Assembly (NCBI RefSeq): GCF_900176475.1
Contig: NZ_FWXX01000019.1
Coordinates: forward strand, 1 to 39,750
Direction: 5' to 3'
From: Tropicibacter naphthalenivorans
GTDB taxonomy: Bacteria; Pseudomonadota; Alphaproteobacteria; Rhodobacterales; Rhodobacteraceae
Length of the DNA stretch: 39,750 nucleotides
Under the pieces are notes generated by a model that saw only the letters and a list, made by a program, of their open reading frames with translations, had not been told where the DNA came from and did no database searches. Shown one piece after another: positions 16,056 to 22,699 of the stretch. The position numbers and the translations under genes are program-made. Position 1 is the stretch's first letter, and every line of letters starts with the position of its first letter.

Positions 16056-16829
16056 ATGGCGTTTCAGCTTGCCGCCTGCGCAGAGATGCTCTGGCAGGAT
16101 AAACCGATGGCATGGCGCGCCGCCCGTCTGACAGAGATGGGCTTTGGCGTGGGGCTGTGGAACTGGCCCGCATGGGATCTGGACGCCCTCGAAAAGACGG
16201 GTGCCAATTTCACCATCATGAACGGCTACTTGCAGGGTCGTCTGACCGACGCCGAGGGGGCCGATATGCTGCTGGCCTCGGCGCAAGAGACGGCGCAGGT
16301 GGGCAAGCGTCTGGGGTTCGATCGGCTGAACCTGCACGGCACGGGGCTGGGCGATATGGGTGTGCCCATTCCGCTGATCGGCTCTTTTGCGCCGGGCTAT
16401 GAACAGCGCGCGCGCGACACGCTGAACCGTATCTGCGATATGGCCGAGGAAGAGGGCGTGACCTTTACGCTGGAAAACCTCAACCCCATCGACCACCCCG
16501 GCTGTCCCTTTCGCAGCACCGGCGATGTGCTGGCGCTGGTGTCCGCCGTGAACCGTCCGCAGCTGCGCATCAACCTTGATCTCTATCACACCCAGATCGG
16601 CGAAGGTGACCTGATCCGCTGGACGCAGGCTTGCCTGCCGTGGATCGGCGAGGTGCAGGTCGCAGACAACCCCGGTCGCTGCCAGCCCGGCACCGGCGAA
16701 ATCAACTATCCCGGCATTGCGCGGGCGCTGGCGGACATGGGCTATGACGGCCCCGTCGGCATGGAAGCCTTTGCCAAGGGCGAGGAAGAGGCCGCCCTGG
16801 ACGCCTTCCGCGCCGCATTTACCTTATAA
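16056..16829 (+). CDS. TIM-barrel isomerase, hydroxypyruvate isomerase-like
   Basis: Protein of 257 residues in the xylose-isomerase-like TIM-barrel superfamily, closest in look to hydroxypyruvate isomerase (Hyi/OtnI). Diagnostic stretches are LENLNPIDHPG (metal-binding Glu), NLDLYHTQIGEGDL (Asp/His) and the C-terminal MEAF. It starts 3 bp after the Rieske gene and precedes the PanB-like gene by 11 bp, so it belongs to the same operon. It could isomerise a ring-opened or small keto intermediate. The substrate is unknown; hydroxypyruvate itself would be unexpected in this pathway. Confidence 0.8.
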   Translation: MAFQLAACAEMLWQDKPMAWRAARLTEMGFGVGLWNWPAWDLDALEKTGANFTIMNGYLQGRLTDAEGADMLLASAQETAQVGKRLGFDRLNLHGTGLGDMGVPIPLIGSFAPGYEQRARDTLNRICDMAEEEGVTFTLENLNPIDHPGCPFRSTGDVLALVSAVNRPQLRINLDLYHTQIGEGDLIRWTQACLPWIGEVQVADNPGRCQPGTGEINYPGIARALADMGYDGPVGMEAFAKGEEEAALDAFRAAFTL

Positions 16830-16840
16830 GGAACACGCAC

Positions 16841-17665
16841 ATGAGCATGTATCACAACCGCCCCCACGTGCAGGACATCCGCGCCATGAAAGCGCGCGGC
16901 GAGAAAATCTCGATGCTGTATGTCTCGACCCTGGAAGAGGCCGCCGCCGCCGCTGCCGCCGGCATCCATATGCTGTCCATCGAAGGCCGTTTCTGGTCGC
17001 CCGAGATGCGCGAAGCGGCCGGCGACTGCTTTGTTCAGGTCGGCCTGCCCTACGGCGGCTGGGGCAAGTTCGAAGGCCGCCCGCTGGCCACCGGCGAAGA
17101 CTACCTGCGCGCGGCGTTCTACTATGGCGGCTTTGGCGCGGACTGCTTTTACTGCTCGGCCTCCTACGACATCCAAAAGCTGCTGTGTGAAAACCACATC
17201 CCCGTGGTCGGCCACATCGGCCTGATCCCGTCCTACATCACGTGGACCGGCTGGCGCGCCGTGGGCAAGACTGCGGATGAGGCCGCCGCCCTGCTCGCCC
17301 ACGCCAAAAAGATGGAAGAGATCGGCGTCTTTGGCGCAGAGCTTGAAGTGGTGCCGGACCGCGTTGCCAAGGTCCTGACCGAGCAAACCTCGCTGATCAT
17401 GCTGGGCATGGGCGCGGGCAAATACGCCGACGCGCAGTACCTGTTCACCGAGGACGTTTGTGGCTATGGCGTCAACCACAAGCCCCGTCACGGCAAGGTC
17501 TACGCCGACATGGGCGCGAAAATGCGCGAACTGCAACAGATGCGCATTCAGGCCTTCAAGGACTTCAAGGCCGATGTGGAGGGTGGCGGCTACCCCGAGG
17601 CGGGCCACTCGGTCACCATCAAGGACGACGAATTCGACGCCTTTGTGAAAAAGGCGGGTCTGTAA
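16841..17665 (+). CDS. PanB-like (ketopantoate hydroxymethyltransferase superfamily) protein
   Basis: Protein of 274 residues with the (beta-alpha)8 pattern of 3-methyl-2-oxobutanoate hydroxymethyltransferase. It keeps the late PanB landmarks: GHIGLIPS (~125), AELEVVP with the candidate base Glu (~167), and GMGAG..AQYLFTED. The early PanB metal-ligand stretches (VGDS-type and DLPFG-type aspartates) are not recognisable; the matching places read LSIEGRFWS and VGLPYGGWG. True PanB uses 5,10-methylene-tetrahydrofolate as carbon donor. Here it sits two genes after the MocD/MocE pair and in the same run as purU, so a one-carbon role in demethylation is attractive but inferred. It abuts the next gene without spacing. 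Confidence 0.75.
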   Translation: MSMYHNRPHVQDIRAMKARGEKISMLYVSTLEEAAAAAAAGIHMLSIEGRFWSPEMREAAGDCFVQVGLPYGGWGKFEGRPLATGEDYLRAAFYYGGFGADCFYCSASYDIQKLLCENHIPVVGHIGLIPSYITWTGWRAVGKTADEAAALLAHAKKMEEIGVFGAELEVVPDRVAKVLTEQTSLIMLGMGAGKYADAQYLFTEDVCGYGVNHKPRHGKVYADMGAKMRELQQMRIQAFKDFKADVEGGGYPEAGHSVTIKDDEFDAFVKKAGL

Positions 17666-18694
17666 ATGGTGCGGATCGGCGTTGTCGGATACGGTACGGG
17701 CGGCCAACACTTTCACACGCCCTTTATCGCGGCGGCCAAGGGCTGTGTGCTGGCCGGTGTGGTGGCGCGTGCCCCCGCCACCGTTGCCAAGGTGCAGGCC
17801 GATTGGCCCGACACGCCGATCTTTGCCAGCCTGTCGGATATGATCGCCGCCGGGGTCTGTGACGCGGTGACGATCACCACGCCGCCGCACACCCGGCGCG
17901 ATCTGGTGATTGAGGCCATCGAGGCGGGCCTGCACGTGGTTGCGGACAAACCCTTTGCCCCGAATTTCGAGGGCGCGATGGAGCTGGACGCCGCCGCCAA
18001 GGCCAAGGGCATCACGCTGAGCGTGTTCCAGAACCGCCGTTTGGACGCCGACCTTCAGACCTTGAAAAAGGTGATCGAGGACGACCGTCTGGGCAAGCTC
18101 TGGCGCATCCACAACCGCATGGATTTCGACGATCCCGCGACGCTTGAGGCTGGCCCGACTGGCGGTCTGCTGCGCGATCTTGGCTCGCATCTGGTGGATC
18201 AGGTGATCTACCTGAACGGGCCGGTGCGCGCGGTGATGGGGCATCTCGATTACGTCGACCTGCCCGAGGGGCGCACCGACGCCAGCTTCTTCATCACGCT
18301 GGAACACGAAAACGGCCGCATGTCCGAGGTTTCTGCGTCAAAGCTGAACCGCATCGCCCTGCGCGAGCTGCGCGCCTATGGCGACAAGGGCGCTTATGTC
18401 AGCCATTCGACCGACGTTCAGGCGCAGGACATTTTCGCGGGCAAGCGCCCGGCGGATGATCTGGCCGCTTGGGGGTACGAGCCCGAGGCCAACTGGGGCA
18501 CGCTTTACACCGCGACCGGCGCGGCGCGCGTGCCGTCCGAGCAGGGCCGCTATCACGACTACTATCAGGCCTTCGCGCAGGCCATCGCGGACGGCACCCC
18601 GCCGCCCGTCACGGCTGAAACCGGCGCAAAAACTCTCGCGGTTCTGGATGCGGCCCGCCGCAGCGCAGACACCGGCCAATCCGTCACTTTGTAA
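17666..18694 (+). CDS. Gfo/Idh/MocA-family dehydrogenase, IolW/YvaA-like
   Basis: NAD(P)-dependent oxidoreductase of 342 residues. It has a Rossmann start GVVGYGTGG, the catalytic lysine in DKPF (K95), FQNRRLDADLQTLKK (121-135) and LLRDLGSHLVDQ (168-179). These stretches, together with the later GKRPADDLAAWG, match what I recall of Bacillus subtilis IolW (YvaA), an NADP-dependent scyllo-inositol dehydrogenase. That would fit scyllo-configured substrates such as rhizopines. The ATG follows the preceding stop directly (TAA-ATG). A terminator-like hairpin lies 6 bp after its stop, before iolG. The reaction on scyllo-inositol is an inference from similarity. Confidence 0.83.
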   Translation: MVRIGVVGYGTGGQHFHTPFIAAAKGCVLAGVVARAPATVAKVQADWPDTPIFASLSDMIAAGVCDAVTITTPPHTRRDLVIEAIEAGLHVVADKPFAPNFEGAMELDAAAKAKGITLSVFQNRRLDADLQTLKKVIEDDRLGKLWRIHNRMDFDDPATLEAGPTGGLLRDLGSHLVDQVIYLNGPVRAVMGHLDYVDLPEGRTDASFFITLEHENGRMSEVSASKLNRIALRELRAYGDKGAYVSHSTDVQAQDIFAGKRPADDLAAWGYEPEANWGTLYTATGAARVPSEQGRYHDYYQAFAQAIADGTPPPVTAETGAKTLAVLDAARRSADTGQSVTL

Positions 18695-18700
18695 CCTTCC

Positions 18701-18719
18701 GGGGCGCAGCGCCCCTTTT
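18701..18719 (+). terminator. Terminator-like hairpin between the moc-like genes and iolG
   Basis: GGGGCG (18701-18706), loop CAG, CGCCCC (18710-18715), then TTTTC. The stem is short and very GC-rich with only four Ts, so partial termination or mRNA processing is likely. It marks the boundary between the moc-like and iol halves of the run. Confidence 0.5.
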
Positions 18720-18734
18720 CGAAAGACCACGACC

Positions 18735-19724
18735 ATGATCAAAGTTGGACTCCTCGGCGCAGGCCGGATTGCAGGCGTACACGCAACGGCGATTTCCTCG
18801 AACCCCGGCAGCCAGCTGGTGGCAGTGTCCGATTACATCGCTGAAAATGCCGAGAAATTGGCGGCGCAATACGGCTGCGCGGCGCGCACCACCGAAGACA
18901 TCATCGCCGATCCCAGCATAGACGCGGTGTTGATCGCCACCTCGACCGACACCCATTCGGACCTGATCGAAGCGGCCACCGGCGCGGGCAAAGCCGTGCT
19001 GTGCGAAAAGCCCGTGGACCTGTCGCTGGACCGCGCCCGCGCCTGCCAAAAGGCGGCCGAGGGCAAGCCGGTGATGATCGGTTTCAACCGCCGCTTTGAC
19101 CCGAATTTTGGCGCGCTCAAGGCCGCCTTGGACGCGGGCGAGATCGGCAAACCCGAACTGCTGTCGATCACCTCTTTTGACCCGGCCCCGCCCCCCGTCG
19201 CCTACATCAAGGTGTCCGGCGGTCTGTTCCGCGACATGATGATCCACGATTTTGACATGGCGAACTTCATCATGGGCGAAGCGCCCGTGAGTGTGACCGC
19301 CGTCGGCTCTTGCATCGTCGATTCCGAAATCGGCGCGGCCGGTGACGTGGACACCGCCGTTGTGACCCTGACCTACGCCGACGGGCGCATCGCGGTCATC
19401 AAGAACTCGCGCCGCGCGGTCTACGGCTATGACCAGCGCGTGGAACTGCTCGGCGCGGATGGCCTGCTGCAAGCGCAGAACATGCTGGAAAACACCGTGG
19501 TGAAGTCGACCACGGCGGGCGTGACCGGGGCCAAGCCGACGTTCTTCTTCCTCGAACGCTACATGCCCGCCTATGCCGCCGAATGGGCCGCCTTCGTCGA
19601 CGCCATCACCGCAGGCAGCGCCCTGCCGGCCACGCTGGACGACGGCGTCGCGGCGCTTGCCATGGCCGAGGCGGCGACCCAATCGGCCAAGACCGGCGCG
19701 CCGGTCGCGCTCTCTTCTGTCTGA
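18735..19724 (+). CDS. iolG: Inositol 2-dehydrogenase
   Basis: Oxidises myo-inositol to scyllo-inosose (2-keto-myo-inositol) with NAD+, the first step of the iol pathway. It has 329 residues with Rossmann motif GAGRIAG (8-14), catalytic K92 in CEKPVDLSL, and D167/H171 in FRDMMIHDFDM, as in characterised IolG proteins. I chose the ATG at 18735 because the Rossmann fold starts there; the frame stays open far upstream over the previous gene without meaning. It is followed by purU after 42 bp and then by the other iol genes. Among the three dehydrogenases here it is the most typical IolG. Confidence 0.88.
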   Translation: MIKVGLLGAGRIAGVHATAISSNPGSQLVAVSDYIAENAEKLAAQYGCAARTTEDIIADPSIDAVLIATSTDTHSDLIEAATGAGKAVLCEKPVDLSLDRARACQKAAEGKPVMIGFNRRFDPNFGALKAALDAGEIGKPELLSITSFDPAPPPVAYIKVSGGLFRDMMIHDFDMANFIMGEAPVSVTAVGSCIVDSEIGAAGDVDTAVVTLTYADGRIAVIKNSRRAVYGYDQRVELLGADGLLQAQNMLENTVVKSTTAGVTGAKPTFFFLERYMPAYAAEWAAFVDAITAGSALPATLDDGVAALAMAEAATQSAKTGAPVALSSV

Positions 19725-19739
19725 CACATCAACAAGAGG

Positions 19740-19755
19740 TCGGCCATCAGGCCGA
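19740..19755 (+). promoter_or_regulatory. Hairpin between the ribosome site and start codon of purU
   Basis: TCGGCC (19740-19745), loop ATCA, GGCCGA (19750-19755). The only good ribosome-site candidate, AGAGG (19735-19739), is 27 nt from the ATG. If the hairpin forms, the effective distance falls to about 11 nt, so translation may depend on this fold. Confidence 0.35.
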
Positions 19756-19766
19756 ACGATTTGACC

Positions 19767-20651
19767 ATGACCAACTTTGCGCTTCGCGTTCAATGCCCCA
19801 GCCGTCGCGGCATCGTTGCGGCCATTTCCGCCTATCTCGCGGAGCAGGGCTGCAACATCACCGACTCGGCCCAGTTCGACGATACCGAGACCGGCAACTT
19901 CTTCATGCGGGTCAGCTTTCAATCTCAGCAAGGCCGCTCGCTGGCCGATCTGACCAGCGGTTTCGCCAGCATCCAGCATGACTTTGCCATGCAGGCAGAC
20001 TTCTTTGACGAAGCGGTCAAGAGCAAGGTTGTCATCATGGTCAGCCGCTTTGGCCACTGCCTGAACGATCTGCTCTATCGCTGGCGGATCGGCGCGCTGC
20101 CCATCGACATCGTTGCGGTGGTCAGCAACCACACCGACTATCAAAAGGTTGTCGAAAGCCACGACATCCCCTTCCACTGCATCCCCGTGACCAAGGCGAA
20201 CAAGCCCGAGGCCGAGGCGCAGATCATGCAGGTGGTCGAGGCGACCGGCGCAGAGCTGATCGTTCTGGCACGCTACATGCAGATCCTCTCGGACGAGATG
20301 TGCCAGAAAATGTCGGGACGGATCATCAATATCCACCACTCCTTCCTGCCCAGCTTCAAGGGCGCGAACCCCTACAAGCAGGCGTTTGAGCGCGGCGTAA
20401 AGCTGATCGGGGCGACCTCGCACTATGTGACCGCCGATCTGGACGAAGGCCCGATCATCGAACAGGACATCACTCGTGTCACCCACGCGCAATCGCCTTT
20501 GGATTACGTGTCGCTGGGCCGGGACGTCGAGGCGCAGGTCTTTGCCCGCGCCATCCACGCGCACATCCACGGGCGCGTTTTCATCAATGGCAGCAAGACG
20601 GTGGTCTTCCCACCCAGCCCCGGCTCCTTCGCCTCTGAGCGGATGGGTTAA
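19767..20651 (+). CDS. purU: Formyltetrahydrofolate deformylase
   Basis: Hydrolyses 10-formyl-tetrahydrofolate to formate and tetrahydrofolate. It has 294 residues: an N-terminal ACT regulatory domain (about 1-80, starting FALRVQCPSRRGIVAAI) and a formyltransferase-fold domain (about 85-285). The catalytic motifs are VVSNHTDY (Asn/His), NIHHSFLPSFKGANPY and the Asp in TADLDEGPIIEQD. Its position between iolG and iolC is unusual for a folate enzyme. It makes sense if the pathway releases one-carbon units, as O-demethylation by the MocD/MocE pair would. ATG 19767 is used; a TTG two codons upstream is possible. The iolC gene starts 18 bp downstream. Confidence 0.92.
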   Translation: MTNFALRVQCPSRRGIVAAISAYLAEQGCNITDSAQFDDTETGNFFMRVSFQSQQGRSLADLTSGFASIQHDFAMQADFFDEAVKSKVVIMVSRFGHCLNDLLYRWRIGALPIDIVAVVSNHTDYQKVVESHDIPFHCIPVTKANKPEAEAQIMQVVEATGAELIVLARYMQILSDEMCQKMSGRIINIHHSFLPSFKGANPYKQAFERGVKLIGATSHYVTADLDEGPIIEQDITRVTHAQSPLDYVSLGRDVEAQVFARAIHAHIHGRVFINGSKTVVFPPSPGSFASERMG

Positions 20652-20669
20652 GGACAAAGGAACAGGATT

Positions 20670-22595
20670 ATGACCAAGACACTAGACGTCATCACCATTG
20701 GCCGCGCGGGCGTTGACCTGTACGGCGCGCAAATCGGCGGTCGGCTGGAGGATATGGCCTCCTTCGATAAATACATCGGCGGGAGCCCGACCAATATCGC
20801 TTGCGGGACGGCGCGGCTGGGGCTGAAGTCGGCCTTGATCAGCCGCGTTGGCGACGAGCATATGGGGCGGTTCATCGTCGAACAGCTCGGGCGCGAAGGG
20901 GTCGAGACTCGCGGCGTTGTCACCGATCCCGAGCGGCTCACAGCCTTGGTGATCCTTGGCATTCGTGACCAGGAACAATTCCCGCTGATCTTCTACCGCG
21001 AGAATTGCGCCGATATGGCGCTGTGCGAGGATGACATCGACCCCGAGTTCATCAAATCGGCGCGCTCTGTGGTGCCGACGGGCACGCATTTGAGCCACGA
21101 CAACACCCGCGCGGCGGTGCTCAAAGCGCTTAACATCGCGCGTGAGAACGGCGTCAAGACGGCGTTGGACATCGACTATCGCCCGAACCTCTGGGGCGTG
21201 TTGGGCCATGGCGACGGCGAGAGCCGCTTTGCCGAGAGCGCCGAGGTCACCGCGCAGTTGCAAGCCACGCTGCACCTGTTCGACCTGATCGTCGGCACCG
21301 AGGAAGAGTTCCACATCGCCGGTGGCTCGACCGATACGATCGCGGCTTTGCGCGCGGTGCGGGCGGTCAGCGGCGCGACGCTGGTGTGCAAGCGCGGGCC
21401 GATGGGGGCCGTGGCCTTTGAAGGCGACATTCCGGACTCTTTGGATGATGGCCAGACCGGCCCGGGCTTTCCGATCAAAGTGTTCAACGTGCTGGGGGCG
21501 GGCGATGGCTTTATGTCCGGGCTTTTGAAAGGCTGGCTGGACGGCGAAGCCTGGCCGACCGCTTTGAAATACGCCAATGCCTGCGGGGCGTTTGCGGTGT
21601 CGCGGCACGGCTGCACGCCGGCGTACCCGTCGTGGGAAGAGCTGCAGTTCTTCTTTGAGCGCGGGATCATGCAGCCCGATCTGCGCAACGATGCCGAGCT
21701 GGAGCAGGTGCATTGGGCCACAAACCGCCACACGCGCCCCGGTGCCAACGCCGATGTGCTGCGGACCTTTGCGTTCGATCACCGGATGCAGCTGGAGGAG
21801 ATGGACGGCTATTCCTTGGAAAAAGGCAGCGCGTTCAAAGAGTTGTGCCTGAAGGCGGCCTTGCAGGTTCAGGGCGGTCAGGACGGCTATGGCATTTTGT
21901 GCGACAACCGGATTGGGCGCTCGGCCTTGCACAAGGCCTCTGGCTCTGGCCTGTGGATTGGCCGTCCGACCGAGGACCCCGGCTCTCGTCCGATCCAGTT
22001 CGAGGCGGATCTGGGCATCGACTTTGGCCGGTTCAAGGAATGGGCGGTCGAGGATGTGGTTAAGCTGTTGGTGTTCTGCCACCCGGACGACGACGCGACA
22101 GTGCGCGCGCTGCAAGAAGAGCGCGTGTTGCGGCTGTTCACGGCGGCGCGGCGGGCGGGGCTGGAGTTTCTGCTGGAGGTGATCCCGTCCAAGGTGGGCC
22201 CGGTGGATGACGACACCACGGCGGTGCTGATCCAGCAGTTCTACGACGCAGGCGTCTATCCCGATTGGTGGAAGCTGGAGCCGTTCAAGACCGAAGGCGC
22301 TTGGGCCAAGGCTGTCGAGGCGATCGAGCGCAACGACCCGCGCACGCGCGGCATCGTGGTGCTGGGGCTGGACGCGCCTGAAGCGGAGCTGGCGGAGAGC
22401 TTTGCTTTGGCGGCCAAGCAGCCTTTGGTCAAAGGGTTTGCCGTGGGGCGGACGATCTTTGGCGATGCGGCGCGGGCCTGGATGAAGGGCGAGATGAGCG
22501 ACGCCGAGGCGGTGGCGCAGATGGCCGAGCGGTATGCGCGTTTGTGTGACGTGTGGGATGGCGCGCGGGCGCAGGCCCGGCTGAACGCCGCGTGA
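20670..22595 (+). CDS. iolC: Bifunctional 5-dehydro-2-deoxygluconokinase / DUF2090 aldolase-like protein
   Basis: Phosphorylates 2-deoxy-5-keto-gluconate in inositol breakdown. The 641 residues are a fusion. The PfkB-type kinase (about 1-325) shows IGGSPTNIACGTARLG and the catalytic motif GAGDGFMSGLL. A C-terminal DUF2090 domain (about 330-635) has an aldolase-like TIM-barrel pattern and probably does the following IolJ step, splitting the phosphorylated sugar to dihydroxyacetone phosphate and malonate semialdehyde. That would explain why no separate iolJ gene is seen. The fusion is common in proteobacteria. It lies between purU (18 bp) and iolD (104 bp, with a repeat element). Confidence 0.92.
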   Translation: MTKTLDVITIGRAGVDLYGAQIGGRLEDMASFDKYIGGSPTNIACGTARLGLKSALISRVGDEHMGRFIVEQLGREGVETRGVVTDPERLTALVILGIRDQEQFPLIFYRENCADMALCEDDIDPEFIKSARSVVPTGTHLSHDNTRAAVLKALNIARENGVKTALDIDYRPNLWGVLGHGDGESRFAESAEVTAQLQATLHLFDLIVGTEEEFHIAGGSTDTIAALRAVRAVSGATLVCKRGPMGAVAFEGDIPDSLDDGQTGPGFPIKVFNVLGAGDGFMSGLLKGWLDGEAWPTALKYANACGAFAVSRHGCTPAYPSWEELQFFFERGIMQPDLRNDAELEQVHWATNRHTRPGANADVLRTFAFDHRMQLEEMDGYSLEKGSAFKELCLKAALQVQGGQDGYGILCDNRIGRSALHKASGSGLWIGRPTEDPGSRPIQFEADLGIDFGRFKEWAVEDVVKLLVFCHPDDDATVRALQEERVLRLFTAARRAGLEFLLEVIPSKVGPVDDDTTAVLIQQFYDAGVYPDWWKLEPFKTEGAWAKAVEAIERNDPRTRGIVVLGLDAPEAELAESFALAAKQPLVKGFAVGRTIFGDAARAWMKGEMSDAEAVAQMAERYARLCDVWDGARAQARLNAA

Positions 22596-22601
22596 CGACA
22601 A

Positions 22602-22646
22602 GGGGGATTGGGGGCGCTGCCCCCGTCGCCCAAGGGCGACTCCCCC
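22602..22646. repeat. GC-rich intercistronic element, two hairpins inside an outer stem
   Basis: An outer pairing GGGGG (22602-22606) / CCCCC (22642-22646) encloses two hairpins: GGGGGC-GCT-GCCCCC (22610-22624) and GTCGCCC-AA-GGGCGAC (22625-22640). It is followed by GGGATATTTTGAAAGAGAAG. From memory, elements of this form are scattered between genes in Rhodobacteraceae genomes. Only one copy is in this window. It lies between iolC and iolD. Confidence 0.55.
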
Positions 22647-22663
22647 GGGATATTTTGAAAGAG

Positions 22664-22688
22664 AAGAAGCCTGGCAGGCGTCTTTTTT
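22664..22688 (+). terminator. Terminator-like hairpin just before iolD
   Basis: AAGAAGCCT (22664-22672), loop GGC, AGGCGTCTT (22676-22684) with one A-G mismatch, then TTTT. It directly follows the GC-rich repeat element and ends 3 bp before the iolD ribosome site (GGGAGA), so it could attenuate iolD expression. Confidence 0.4.
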
Positions 22689-22699
22689 GGGAGAATGAG

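Noticed and set aside
18684-20657. A 657-codon minus-strand open frame over iolG and purU
   Set aside because: Antisense to two confidently identified enzymes and without a domain.
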